From contig NZ_OAOQ01000004.1 of the NCBI RefSeq assembly GCF_900207575.1, positions 213,866 through 277,865 on the forward strand: a stretch of DNA of 64,000 nucleotides. Direction: 5' to 3'. Within the stretch, counting starts at the first letter, position 1; every line of letters begins with the position of its first letter. Both the position numbers and the translations under genes were made by a program. This document shows, piece by piece, positions 48,379 to 56,954 of the stretch. This DNA comes from Cereibacter ovatus. GTDB lineage: Bacteria > Pseudomonadota > Alphaproteobacteria > Rhodobacterales > Rhodobacteraceae. The notes beneath the pieces were generated by a model that was not told where the DNA came from, did not search any database, and saw nothing but the letters and a program-made list of their open reading frames with translations.

Positions 48379-48396
48379 GAACCCATGCATGGGTTC
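48379..48396. repeat. Perfect 18-bp palindrome
   Basis: GAACCCATGCATGGGTTC is a perfect 9+9 palindrome with no loop, 116 bp upstream of fxsA. The lack of a loop suits a dimeric protein's operator better than an RNA hairpin. Confidence 0.6.
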
Positions 48397-48908
48397 GTTA
48401 CGATTCAGACAAGGCCTATCAACCACGGACACCACCGCCCGACCCGGATTTCGAAGTAGATGAGCACGGCCGGACACACTGTCAACGGCCCGACCCTTCA
48501 CGCGCGCGTTTTGCCCCGCATTGGCCTTTGGCACCGGCAATCAGGTCGTGGCCGGACCGGGTTCGCAGGGGTTACCCCATCTGACCAACCTCGGGCCAGG
48601 TGAAGCGCCCCGCGTCCAGATGAAAAGCAGGGCGGGGCCGCCGCAAGGCCGGGCCTTTTCCGCAAGCGCAGAGGTCGTCGCGCGGGGTGTCACCCATCCG
48701 GCGCCCGTCATGCACCTTTACGCCAAAAGGCTTGGTCAGCGCGATGGCCTGCCGTTCTGGCGCTCCTGCCCCACGGGTGCTGCGGTTGCAGGCGCAGGCC
48801 CCCTGCCTGTTGTCATCGCCTGCGCCAGATCGTCGAAGCAGGCCGCATGGGGTACCGGCGAGGCGCTCGCGTTTCGGCCGGATCGTTCACGCCCTCAACC
48901 GGGCATCC

Positions 48909-48923
48909 TGAAGGGATTTTTAA
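48909..48923. promoter_or_regulatory. CtrA-like box before motA
   Basis: TGAA-GGGATTT-TTAA matches TTAA-N7-TTAA at 7 of 8 fixed bases and lies 46 bp upstream of the motA ATG. It is followed by a T-rich stretch in a GC-rich context. CtrA control of flagellar genes is known in Rhodobacteraceae. Confidence 0.55.
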
Positions 48924-48968
48924 TCTTTTCCTGCCAGCGTCCGGTCCACGGTTGAAATGGAGTGCGGA

Positions 48969-49838
48969 ATGTTCGGGATCGTCGGCATCGTCGTGATTTT
49001 CGTAATGGTGTTCGGCGGATACACATTGGCGGGCGGAAAACTCGGGATCATTATCAAGGCGTTGCCGTTTGAGATGATTATGATCGGTGGCGCTGCGACG
49101 GGCGCCTTTCTGCTTTCGAATGACCTTGCTTCAGTAAAGCAGACGCTGAAGGATATAAGCAAGGTGTTCAAGGGGCCGCGCTGGAAGCCGGCCGATTACC
49201 GCGACCTTCTATGCCTTCTTTTCGAGCTTGTCAGGATCGCGCGGGTGAACCCTGTAGGTCTTGAAGAACACATTGAAAACCCCGAAGAATCATCCGTCTT
49301 TTCGCGCTATCCCAGGATCCAGCACGATCATGAGGCCATTGATCTGATCTGCGATACGCTGCGGGCGGCTTCGATGAACTATGACGATCCGCACCAGGTC
49401 GAGGAGGTGCTCGACAAGCGGATGGAAAAGGCTCACCTGCATTCGATGCATTCCAGTCATGCGCTTCAGTCGATGGCTGACGCCTTGCCTGCGCTTGGGA
49501 TCGTCGCAGCAGTTCTGGGTGTGATCAAGACGATGGGGTCGATCGATCAGCCCCCTGAAATTCTTGGAAAAATGATCGGCGGTGCTCTGGTCGGGACGTT
49601 TCTTGGGGTGTTCCTCGCCTATGGGATCGTGGGCCCGTTCTCGGCGCGCGTGAAGACCGTGGTCGAGGAAGACGGGCATTTCTACAATCTTATTCGCGAA
49701 GTTCTGGTCGCGAATCTGCACAACCATCCCGCAAACATGTGTATTGAGGTGGGCCGCCAGAATACGCCCCATCACGTCCGTCCAAGTTTTACCGACCTGG
49801 AAGAGGCTCTGCGTGCACTGAAGCAGGAGGCCGCATAA
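48969..49838 (+). CDS. motA: Flagellar motor stator protein MotA
   Basis: MotA forms the proton channel stator with MotB. The 289-residue protein has the four membrane segments (GIVGIVVIFVMVFGGYTLAG, EMIMIGGAATGAFLLSNDLA; then ALPALGIVAAVLGVIKTMGS and GKMIGGALVGTFLGVFLAYG), a cytoplasmic loop between segments 2 and 3, and the conserved proline-proximal charged residues. GGAG lies before ATG 48969. motB does not follow; the next gene is the 680-residue unknown. Confidence 0.95.
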   Translation: MFGIVGIVVIFVMVFGGYTLAGGKLGIIIKALPFEMIMIGGAATGAFLLSNDLASVKQTLKDISKVFKGPRWKPADYRDLLCLLFELVRIARVNPVGLEEHIENPEESSVFSRYPRIQHDHEAIDLICDTLRAASMNYDDPHQVEEVLDKRMEKAHLHSMHSSHALQSMADALPALGIVAAVLGVIKTMGSIDQPPEILGKMIGGALVGTFLGVFLAYGIVGPFSARVKTVVEEDGHFYNLIREVLVANLHNHPANMCIEVGRQNTPHHVRPSFTDLEEALRALKQEAA

Positions 49839-51881
49839 ATGATACCGCGCGGCGCGTTTCTGGGGCTGGTCCCACTGCTGGCTGTGGTCGCGTCGCCGCT
49901 GATCGCTGCCAATGTAGCAATCAGAACAGGAGAGCACCCAGGTTTCACGCGGATTGTCGTTGATGACCCGAAAATTCAAGGCTGGCAGGTTGGACGGTCA
50001 CCGGACGGTTATATTCTGCGATTGATGCCCGAAGGCTTCGGTTTCGATCTGGCGAACGCATTTCGATCCATTGGCCGCGATCGACTTGCCTCCATTCGGG
50101 TTGATGATGCAGGGCAATTGCATCTGGGATTGGCTTGCAACTGTCATGTGATGCCGCGCGAAATCAGACCAGGGGTCATTGTTATCGATATTCAGGACGG
50201 CTCGGCTCCTGTCGGGTCCATCTTTGAAAACAGTCTGCCCGCGGCGGGCGCGCCACCCATCGCCGGGCTTCGTCCACGTCCGAGGCCCGTGGCCGAATCG
50301 AAACCTTATGATTGGCGCGCTGTCGAGACGCCGACGAAGCAGCTTGAACCTGTAATTCAAGAGCCGGCACTCGAAGCCATGCGAATGTCGCTCATCGAGC
50401 AACTCAGCCGCGGCGCCGCGTCTGGTGCTGTCGATTTCGTCGCGCCGCCCACTGTTGACGAAAGCCCGACAGACGCACTTCCGCCCCAGATGCAGATACT
50501 GCCTACGCCGGGGTTCGATCCCGCCTCTGCAGATCGGCTGCCTGAAACACTGACGGCCGCGGGATCTGACTGCGTATCCGATGATCGGCTCGCCATTGCG
50601 ACCTGGGGCAACGACCAGCCTGTCGCCCAACAGATGGCCGCTGCCCTTGCCGGCCTGAGTGGCGAATTCGACGAACCTCGCCCTGAGGATCTCGGCATCG
50701 CAATCCGGTTCTATCTTTATCTTGGGTTCGGTGCAGAGGCGCGCCAGTTGATGCATGCGTTTCAGGCCAGCGATCCCGACCGCGAGCTTTGGGACTCTCT
50801 GGCGCAAGTGCTTGATGGAAAAAGAAACCCAGAAGGTCCGCTCGCCGGGATGGCGGGATGTGACACCGCCGCTTCGCTCTGGTCGGTGCTCGCCCAGCCT
50901 CCGGTTTCGGGGCGCTCGTTGAACAGCCCCGCAGTTTTGCGCAGCTTCTCGGCGCTTCCGGTGCACCTGCGCCGCCACCTCGGCCCGCGTTTGGCCGAGG
51001 ACTTTCTGACGTTTGGCGATGCTGCAAGCGCCCGATCCGTGCGCGATGCGATGATGCGGGCTCCCGGCGATGCGGGTGTGGCGGCACATCTTGCAGATGC
51101 CCGTCTCGATCTGGCTGAGGACGCCGGAACATCGCTTGAAGACCTCTCGAATATCAGTCGGCGAACGGGTCCGACTGGCGCCGAGGCGCTTGCTCTTCTC
51201 ACTCTTGAGCGCATTGGCAGGGGTGAGGTGCCGCCAGGTGCGGATCTCACGACAATGGCGGCGTTGCTTGCGGAAAACCAGGGAACCGAGGTCGGCGCCC
51301 GCCTCGGGCATGCCTACCGGCTTGCACTTGCCGCTACCGGCGATTTCGAGACTGCCTTCAGGCGGTCGGATCTCGCGCCGACGATAGAGCCTGAAATCTG
51401 GAAAATACTTGCAGAGCGAGGCGCAGACAGCGCGATCCTCGCTCATGCCGTAATGGGCGCAGACAAGCCCCGGCCAGAGCTTCCAGACGCAACCCGACAG
51501 ATGCTGGCCGAGCGCCTGCTCGCCTTGAGTCTTTCCGGGCCGGCAGACTTCTGGCTGCGGGATGGGCCGAAGCTTCCGGCCGAGGCGGCTCGTTTGGAGG
51601 TGCGTGTTCTGCCAACACAGGGCGCGGATGCTGTTGCGCCAGACATTCGATCGCCTGTTGTGCAGGAAGATCCGGCATCTCGTCCGTCGGCTAGTTCGTC
51701 GGGCGCGACGGAGGATGTGACGCAAACGCCAGAGACCGATCTTTTGACGGGGGCCGGGTCGTCGCCGCAGTCTAAAGGAGATGGGGATTCTGGCCCGCTC
51801 GCGCGGAGCCGCGCGCTCATTTCGGAAAGTTCAGCCGCACGCGCGCGGATCGAGGCGCTTCTGCGCAATCCGGATCGCTGA
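49839..51881 (+). CDS. Unknown 680-aa exported protein with AMIN-like N-terminus, flagellar-linked
   Basis: I do not recognise this gene by name. It starts directly after motA's stop, so it is surely co-transcribed. It has a signal peptide (FLGLVPLLAVVASPLIAA). Residues about 25-125 look like an AMIN domain (IRTGEHPGFTRIVVDD, PDGYILRL, VIVIDIQD), a fold that binds peptidoglycan. Then comes a Pro-rich linker (130-240), an alpha-helical repeat region (about 270-560, TPR/Sel1-like in feel) and a polar tail. The position suggests a periplasmic flagellar or stator-assembly role, perhaps comparable to MotC of rhizobia, but no motif proves it. Confidence 0.75.
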   Translation: MIPRGAFLGLVPLLAVVASPLIAANVAIRTGEHPGFTRIVVDDPKIQGWQVGRSPDGYILRLMPEGFGFDLANAFRSIGRDRLASIRVDDAGQLHLGLACNCHVMPREIRPGVIVIDIQDGSAPVGSIFENSLPAAGAPPIAGLRPRPRPVAESKPYDWRAVETPTKQLEPVIQEPALEAMRMSLIEQLSRGAASGAVDFVAPPTVDESPTDALPPQMQILPTPGFDPASADRLPETLTAAGSDCVSDDRLAIATWGNDQPVAQQMAAALAGLSGEFDEPRPEDLGIAIRFYLYLGFGAEARQLMHAFQASDPDRELWDSLAQVLDGKRNPEGPLAGMAGCDTAASLWSVLAQPPVSGRSLNSPAVLRSFSALPVHLRRHLGPRLAEDFLTFGDAASARSVRDAMMRAPGDAGVAAHLADARLDLAEDAGTSLEDLSNISRRTGPTGAEALALLTLERIGRGEVPPGADLTTMAALLAENQGTEVGARLGHAYRLALAATGDFETAFRRSDLAPTIEPEIWKILAERGADSAILAHAVMGADKPRPELPDATRQMLAERLLALSLSGPADFWLRDGPKLPAEAARLEVRVLPTQGADAVAPDIRSPVVQEDPASRPSASSSGATEDVTQTPETDLLTGAGSSPQSKGDGDSGPLARSRALISESSAARARIEALLRNPDR

Positions 51882-51883
51882 GT

Positions 51884-51931
51884 CGGTAACCGGATCGTAG
51901 GATTCGTCCGCGATGCTCGCCGGTAACCGGA
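51884..51931. repeat. Two direct copies of CGGTAACCGGA
   Basis: Identical 11-mers CGGTAACCGGA lie at 51884-51894 and 51921-51931, 37 bp apart, each centred on the palindrome CCGGTTACCGG-like GGTAACC. They fill the 68-bp gap between the 680-aa gene and the transglycosylase gene and may be an operator or RNA element. Confidence 0.4.
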
Positions 51932-51949
51932 ACGAAGGGTGAAACCCTG

Positions 51950-52633
51950 ATGAGGATTGCCGTCGTGAAACGATTGGCCATATTTGCCGGCCCGCTCGCG
52001 TTGGCGGTAACTATCAGTGCGCCCGCCGAGGCGAGTGCCCGTGATGCCGGGCTATGTGAGCAGGCGGCAGTCCGCGCCGCACGTCAAACCGGTGTCCCTC
52101 GTGACGTGCTGCTCGCGATCACGCTGACAGAGACGGGTCGTGCAACCGATGGCGGTCCCCTTCGGCCATGGCCTTGGGCCGTCAATGTCGCTGGGCAGGG
52201 CCACTGGTTCGCCAGTCGTGAAGAGGCCGTTGGCTTTGCCGAAGATCACATCCGCAATGGCTCAAGCAATTTCGACGTCGGCTGCTTCCAGCTAAATCAT
52301 CGCTGGCATGGTGGCGCTTTCACCTCGCCCGACCAGATGTTCGATCCCGAAGCCAATGCGCTTTACGCGGCAAGCTACTTGAAAACCCTCAAGGACCGAT
52401 CTGGCGACTGGGCCGAGGCCGCCGGCGCCTATCATTCCGCAACGCCTGCGCTGGCCGAGCGTTACAGAAGCAGGTTCGATCAACTTTATTCCCGACTGAG
52501 CGATGACGCCACGCCAGCCGATCAGTTTCTTGTCCGCACGAACCGTTATCCATTGTTGCAACTTGGTGACGCGGGATCGACCGGCTCCCTCGTGCCGCTC
52601 GCGGCCTCGGCGCGTCCTCTGTTTGGAAAGTGA
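51950..52633 (+). CDS. Exported lytic transglycosylase (SLT-like), flagellar
   Basis: This 227-residue periplasmic protein has a signal peptide (about 1-29) and a transglycosylase-like domain. LLAITLTETGRA supplies the presumed catalytic Glu of the ES/ET motif, and DVGCFQLNHRWHGGAF equals the family's G-x-x-Q-x-N element; a C-terminal helix region and the AYHSATP element follow. Such enzymes open the peptidoglycan for the flagellar rod; SltF of Rhodobacter sphaeroides is a known flagellar one. It lies between the 680-aa unknown and flhA. Confidence 0.85.
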   Translation: MRIAVVKRLAIFAGPLALAVTISAPAEASARDAGLCEQAAVRAARQTGVPRDVLLAITLTETGRATDGGPLRPWPWAVNVAGQGHWFASREEAVGFAEDHIRNGSSNFDVGCFQLNHRWHGGAFTSPDQMFDPEANALYAASYLKTLKDRSGDWAEAAGAYHSATPALAERYRSRFDQLYSRLSDDATPADQFLVRTNRYPLLQLGDAGSTGSLVPLAASARPLFGK

Positions 52634-52639
52634 TCCAAG

Positions 52640-54709
52640 ATGCCCTCGATTTCCGTGCAGAAACTGTTCCAACCTACGGTCCTGCTGGCCCTTGCCTTGA
52701 TGGCGGTCATTATCATGATGATCCTGCCGGTGCCGGCCTGGATGCTCGACCTTGGGCTGGCCCTGTCGTTTTCGCTTGCCATCCTGATGTTCACGGTCAC
52801 GCTTTTCATTGAGCGTCCGCTGGAGTTCTCGGCCTTTCCAACAATCCTGCTTGCATCGCTGATGCTGCGGCTGTCGCTGAACGTATCATCGACCAAACTC
52901 ATCATCGGCAATGGTCATACCGGAACGGCCGCCGCGGGCCATGTGATCGAAGGGTTTGCCGCCTTCATCATGAATGGCAGTGTGATGATGGGTGTGGTCA
53001 TCTTCTGTGTCCTGCTCATCGTGAACTTCATGGTCATCACGAAGGGCGCCGGGCGGATGGCAGAGGTTGGCGCGCGTTTTGCGCTGGATGGAATGCCCGG
53101 CAAACAGCTTGCCATCGACAGCGACATGTCTGCCGGCGCGATCGATCATGCCGAAGCCAAGCGCCGGCGCGAGGTCGAACTTGCCGAGACCAATTTCTTC
53201 GGCTCGCTGGATGGTGTTTCGAAGTTCGTGAAGGGCGATGCGGTGGCAGGCCTTCTTATCACGGCCCTCAATATCGTGGTCGGCTTGCTGGTCGGTGTGT
53301 TGATTCATGGCATGCCGCTTGGCCGTGCCTTTGAAACCTATGCGATTCTTACCATTGGCGACGGGCTCGTCAGCCAGATTCCGGCGGTCATCATCTCGAT
53401 CGCGGCGGCGCTGCTTCTGGCGCGCGGGGGAACGACCGGCGCCGCCGACGTGCCCTTTTTCGAGCAACTCGGACGCTATCCGGGCGCTCTCGGCACGGTT
53501 GCAAGTCTGATGGCGGTCTTCGCGCTGGTTCCCGGACTTCCCTTCCTGCCGTTCATGGTTGCGGCCATTTCCCTCGCGGCGCTGGCCTATGCCGGCTGGA
53601 AACGGCAGGCCCGACCGGCCGCCGAACCGGCTGCCGAGCCCGAGCCCGCACCTCAGCGCCCCTTGGGGGATGTGCTTGATTTCGACGATATCCATATCGA
53701 ATTCGCGCCAAATCTGGTCGGGATGGTGCTGGATCCCGCGACGGGGCTTGATGCGCGGATCACGAACATGCGTACCCACATTGCCAGTGCCTTCGGTCTG
53801 ATCCTGCCCGAAATTCGCGTCACCGATGAGGCCATGCTGCCGCCCGGCACCTACCGCATTCGTCTTCAGGGGGTCGAGAGGGTGCGGGATCGGCTGGTGC
53901 CGGACCGCGTTCTTGTTCTTTTGGGCGATGGAGAGGCGCCCGCGGGCGTCGATGTGCGAGAGCCGGTCTATGGCGCCCCCGCGCGCTGGATTATGCCTTA
54001 TCATCAAGAAGATGCGGCGCTTGCGGGGTTGACGGTGGTCACGCCGGCCGAGGTTCTGGCGACGCATCTGCTTGAGGTGATGAAGGGCAACCTCGCGCGG
54101 CTTCTCACCCTGAAGGGGCTGCGGCGGCTGCTGGACGAATTCGTGAATCTCTCGGATCGCGCAAGGGCCGAGGCGAACCGGCGGCTTCTGGATGAACTTG
54201 TTCCTGATCGCGTGCCGGTTGATCTGCTGCTGGCCGTGCTTCGGCTGTTGCTGGAAGAGCGGGTCTCGATCCGCAACCTGCCGCTAATTCTCGAGGCGAT
54301 CTCGGAAGCGCGGTCGCTTGGCACGGCCGAGGCGATCTGTGAACATGTGCGCCAACGTCTTGGTTTCCAGATCGTTGCCGAACTGCGGCGCGACGACGGG
54401 ACGATTCCTCTGATTCAGCTTGCGCCAGAGTGGGAAAAGGCGTTCGTCACCCATCAGATCGAAGGCGAGCGTGGTCTGCGCGACGTGGCGCTTCCACCCG
54501 AGGCGTTCAGCCGTCTCGCCAACGGTCTGGCCGACCGGATCGCCCGGGCGTCGGACAATGGCATTCAGCCAGCACTTGTTACCTCGACCCTTCGGCGGCG
54601 GTTTCTCAGGACGGTGGCTTCGGCGAAGGGGTTGATGGTGCCGGTGCTGTCCTATGACGAAATCGGCGCCGAAGCGCGCGCCTCGATGGTCGGCACGGTT
54701 CCGGCATGA
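52640..54709 (+). CDS. flhA: Flagellar export gate protein FlhA
   Basis: This is a core of the type III export gate. The 689-residue protein has an N-terminal half with about eight membrane segments, including the FHIPEP-type element near SAFPTILLASLMLRLSLNVS and the cytoplasmic loop FVKGDAVAGLLITALNIVVG, and a C-terminal cytoplasmic domain (about 330-689) with ILPEIRVTDEAMLPPGTYRI and a closing IPVLSYDEI-like VPVLSYDEIGAEA. It overlaps fliR by ATGA. Confidence 0.96.
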   Translation: MPSISVQKLFQPTVLLALALMAVIIMMILPVPAWMLDLGLALSFSLAILMFTVTLFIERPLEFSAFPTILLASLMLRLSLNVSSTKLIIGNGHTGTAAAGHVIEGFAAFIMNGSVMMGVVIFCVLLIVNFMVITKGAGRMAEVGARFALDGMPGKQLAIDSDMSAGAIDHAEAKRRREVELAETNFFGSLDGVSKFVKGDAVAGLLITALNIVVGLLVGVLIHGMPLGRAFETYAILTIGDGLVSQIPAVIISIAAALLLARGGTTGAADVPFFEQLGRYPGALGTVASLMAVFALVPGLPFLPFMVAAISLAALAYAGWKRQARPAAEPAAEPEPAPQRPLGDVLDFDDIHIEFAPNLVGMVLDPATGLDARITNMRTHIASAFGLILPEIRVTDEAMLPPGTYRIRLQGVERVRDRLVPDRVLVLLGDGEAPAGVDVREPVYGAPARWIMPYHQEDAALAGLTVVTPAEVLATHLLEVMKGNLARLLTLKGLRRLLDEFVNLSDRARAEANRRLLDELVPDRVPVDLLLAVLRLLLEERVSIRNLPLILEAISEARSLGTAEAICEHVRQRLGFQIVAELRRDDGTIPLIQLAPEWEKAFVTHQIEGERGLRDVALPPEAFSRLANGLADRIARASDNGIQPALVTSTLRRRFLRTVASAKGLMVPVLSYDEIGAEARASMVGTVPA

Positions 54710-55479
54710 CGTTTCAGGAAAGCCTGACCGAGTTGGTTCTTCTTGCGCAAGAGGCGTTTCGTGCGGGTTTTATGGTCTTCCTTCGGATCGGCGCGGCCAT
54801 GGCACTTCTGCCGGCCTTCGGCGAGATGGTCGTTCCGCAGCGTATCCGGCTTGTGCTGGCCCTTGCCTTCAGCGCCATCGTCTTTCCCGCAGTCCAGACG
54901 CGCATCCCCGATTTTGACGGCTCGCCCTACTTTCTGCTGACCGAGACTGCCGCGGGCCTGCTTCTCGGCATCGGGATGCGCCTTTTCGTTCTGGCGCTTC
55001 TGACTGCGGGAACGATTGCAGCACAGGCGATGTCGCTTTCGCAACCTTTTGGCGGCCCGTCGACCGAACCGCAGCCTGTGATCGGCAACCTCTTGGTCAT
55101 GGCGGGGCTGGCGCTGGCGGTCGCGAACGGCTTGCATGTCAGGGCGGCCGAACTTTTCATCCTTTCCTATGACTTTCTGCCCGCGGGGCGTCTGCCGCTG
55201 GCTGCGGATGTCTCGGCCTGGGGGCTTGACCAGATCGCCCGCACATTCGCGCTGGCCTTCACCTTGTCGATGCCCTTCGTCGCGGCTTCCTTCATTTTCA
55301 ACATCGCACTGGGCGTAATCAATCGGGCGATGCCGCAACTCATGGTCACCTTTGTCGGGGCGCCCGCACTCACTTTTGGTGGCCTTTTTCTTCTCTCGCT
55401 GGCAGCTCCGGCCGCGCTCGCGCTCTGGCTCGAGGCGTTGCATGGCTTTCTTGCCTCGCCTTTCGCGGCAAAGCCATGA
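54706..55479 (+). CDS. fliR: Flagellar biosynthetic protein FliR
   Basis: This export gate subunit has 257 residues. It has the typical run of hydrophobic segments (VFLRIGAAMALLPAFGEMVV; LLTAGTIAAQAMSLSQPFGG; SMPFVAASFIFNIALGVINR; LTFGGLFLLSLAAP) and the conserved QAMSLS/NRAMPQLMVTF elements. ATGA overlaps link it to flhA upstream and flhB downstream. Confidence 0.95.
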   Translation: MTFQESLTELVLLAQEAFRAGFMVFLRIGAAMALLPAFGEMVVPQRIRLVLALAFSAIVFPAVQTRIPDFDGSPYFLLTETAAGLLLGIGMRLFVLALLTAGTIAAQAMSLSQPFGGPSTEPQPVIGNLLVMAGLALAVANGLHVRAAELFILSYDFLPAGRLPLAADVSAWGLDQIARTFALAFTLSMPFVAASFIFNIALGVINRAMPQLMVTFVGAPALTFGGLFLLSLAAPAALALWLEALHGFLASPFAAKP

Positions 55480-56555
55480 GCGGGCCGGACGACGACCAGG
55501 AAAAACCGCATGAGGCATCCCAGAAGCGGCTCGATGATGCCCGCCGCAAAGGTGAGATCCCGCGCTCGCAGGATCTTGCGACGGCGGCTGGCTATGGCGG
55601 CCTTTTCGTCGTCATCCTCGGGCTTGGGGGCGTTATTCTTCGCACCTCAGGCGAGATCGGTATGGTCCTTCTTGGTCAGGCCGACCAGATTGCGCCGCAG
55701 CTGATGGCCGGGGCGAGGGCCCCGATGGGGGGGCTGATGGGGCAGATTGGTCTTTCGCTGGCGCCGCTGTTTCTTCTGCCGGCAGCAGCCGTTCTGGCCG
55801 TTCTTGCAGTCCAGCGTGCTCTTGTTTTTGCGCCCACCAAGCTTAATCCCAAACTCGATCGGATCTCGCCGCTCGCTGGTTTTCGCAATCGCTTCGGCCG
55901 CAATGGACTGTTCGAATTTGCCAAAAGTTTCCTGAAGCTTGTTGCGGTCAGCCTGCTTTTTGCGATCAGCATGATGCGCCACGGCCCGGAAGTGCTCGAC
56001 ATGCTGCATATGGAGCCAGCACTCGCCGCTGTCCTTATGTTCCGCATGATGATGGAGTTTCTTCTGCTTGTCGTCCTGTTCTCGGCGGCGGTCGGCGGCC
56101 TCGACTATCTCTGGCAGCGGGCCGAGCATCTGCGTCGCCACAGGATGTCGCGCCAGGAATTGGTCGACGAATCGAAGGATTCCGAGGGCGATCCCCATGT
56201 GAAGGCGCAAAGGCGCAGGCGGGCGATGGATGTGGCAACCAACCGGATGCTTCAGGATGTCGCGAAATCGGATGTCATCGTGGTGAACCCCACCCATTAT
56301 GCGGTGGCATTGAAGTGGAAACGCGGCGACCGACGGGCCCCGGTTTGCGTGGCAAAAGGCGTCGATGAGATCGCCGCTCGCATCCGCGAACGTGCAATCG
56401 AGGCCGGCGTTCCGATCCATTGCGATCCGCCGACCGCCCGCGCCATCCATGCGACGGTCAAGATCGGGGACGAGATCCGACCCGAGCAATATCGGGCTGT
56501 GGCGGCGGCAATCCGGTTCTCGGAAGCGATGCGTCGGAAGGTGCGGGCGAAATGA
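55476..56555 (+). CDS. flhB: Flagellar export switch protein FlhB
   Basis: FlhB controls export substrate choice through self-cleavage. The 359-residue protein has four membrane segments (residues ~35-220), then the cytoplasmic domain with the autocleavage site NPTH in DVIVVNPTHYAVALKW (about residue 270). The N-terminal basic/acidic tail (DDDQEKPHEASQKRLDDARR) matches the family. It overlaps the FliJ-like gene by ATGA. Confidence 0.96.
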   Translation: MSGPDDDQEKPHEASQKRLDDARRKGEIPRSQDLATAAGYGGLFVVILGLGGVILRTSGEIGMVLLGQADQIAPQLMAGARAPMGGLMGQIGLSLAPLFLLPAAAVLAVLAVQRALVFAPTKLNPKLDRISPLAGFRNRFGRNGLFEFAKSFLKLVAVSLLFAISMMRHGPEVLDMLHMEPALAAVLMFRMMMEFLLLVVLFSAAVGGLDYLWQRAEHLRRHRMSRQELVDESKDSEGDPHVKAQRRRRAMDVATNRMLQDVAKSDVIVVNPTHYAVALKWKRGDRRAPVCVAKGVDEIAARIRERAIEAGVPIHCDPPTARAIHATVKIGDEIRPEQYRAVAAAIRFSEAMRRKVRAK

Positions 56556-56878
56556 ACGGCAAATCATTAGAGAAAATGGAAAGTATCGCCAGTCTCATGC
56601 TTGACATGCGTCTTGCTGATCTGGAACGCGCCGCCCGTGCGCGACAGGAAAGCATCGACTTGCTGCGCGGACTCGAGGTTCCGGCGGCTGACGATATCGA
56701 CCCGCTTCTCGCGGCACGGCTGTCTCTGCGCTATCAGATCTGGGCCGATGGTCGACGAGCCGAGATCAACCTCGCTCTTGCGCGGCAGACAGCTGACTGG
56801 ACGATGAAGCGCGACACGGCCCAACAGGCCTTTGCGCGCTCCGAGGCTCTTCGGCTGTTAAAGCAGAAGCATGCATAG
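56552..56878 (+). CDS. Small coiled-coil flagellar protein (FliJ-like?)
   Basis: This 108-residue, mostly helical protein (MLDMRLADLERAARARQESI ... INLALARQTADWTMKRDTAQ then QAFARSEALRLLKQ) resembles FliJ in length and helix content, but similarity is too low to name it. The ATGA overlap with flhB indicates translation in the flagellar operon. It is the last intact gene before transposon debris. Confidence 0.6.
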   Translation: MNGKSLEKMESIASLMLDMRLADLERAARARQESIDLLRGLEVPAADDIDPLLAARLSLRYQIWADGRRAEINLALARQTADWTMKRDTAQQAFARSEALRLLKQKHA

Positions 56879-56954
56879 GGTGCCTGAATGCGCAATGCGC
56901 GGGTTCCAGGCCGTTCATTCCATGAGCGTTCCGCCACCCTCACGAACAAATTGC
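56879..56954. other. Flank of mobile DNA; possible target-site copy
   Basis: These 76 bp separate the FliJ-like gene from the IS66-type end. They contain the 7-mer AAATTGC (56948-56954) directly abutting the GTAAGCG terminus; the same 7-mer occurs at 58844-58850 on the other side of the mobile DNA. Confidence 0.35.

Larger units (their letters stand above)
48264..48968. other. Gene-poor 705-bp junction between the oriC block and flagellar cluster
   Basis: No convincing gene is seen. Open frames on both strands here (for example 48521-48955, plus) have Arg/Pro/Gly-rich translations without recognisable motifs. In relatives I recall a Tim44-like gene beside fxsA-secB; none is here, so this may mark a rearrangement breakpoint or decayed DNA. 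It holds an 18-bp perfect palindrome (48379-48396) and the CtrA-like box of motA near its right end. Confidence 0.5.

Noticed and set aside
48521..48955. 144-codon plus-strand open frame before motA
   Set aside because: The translation is Arg/Pro/Gly-rich with no domain, no good ribosome binding site and no resemblance to neighbours; high-GC DNA gives such frames by chance.
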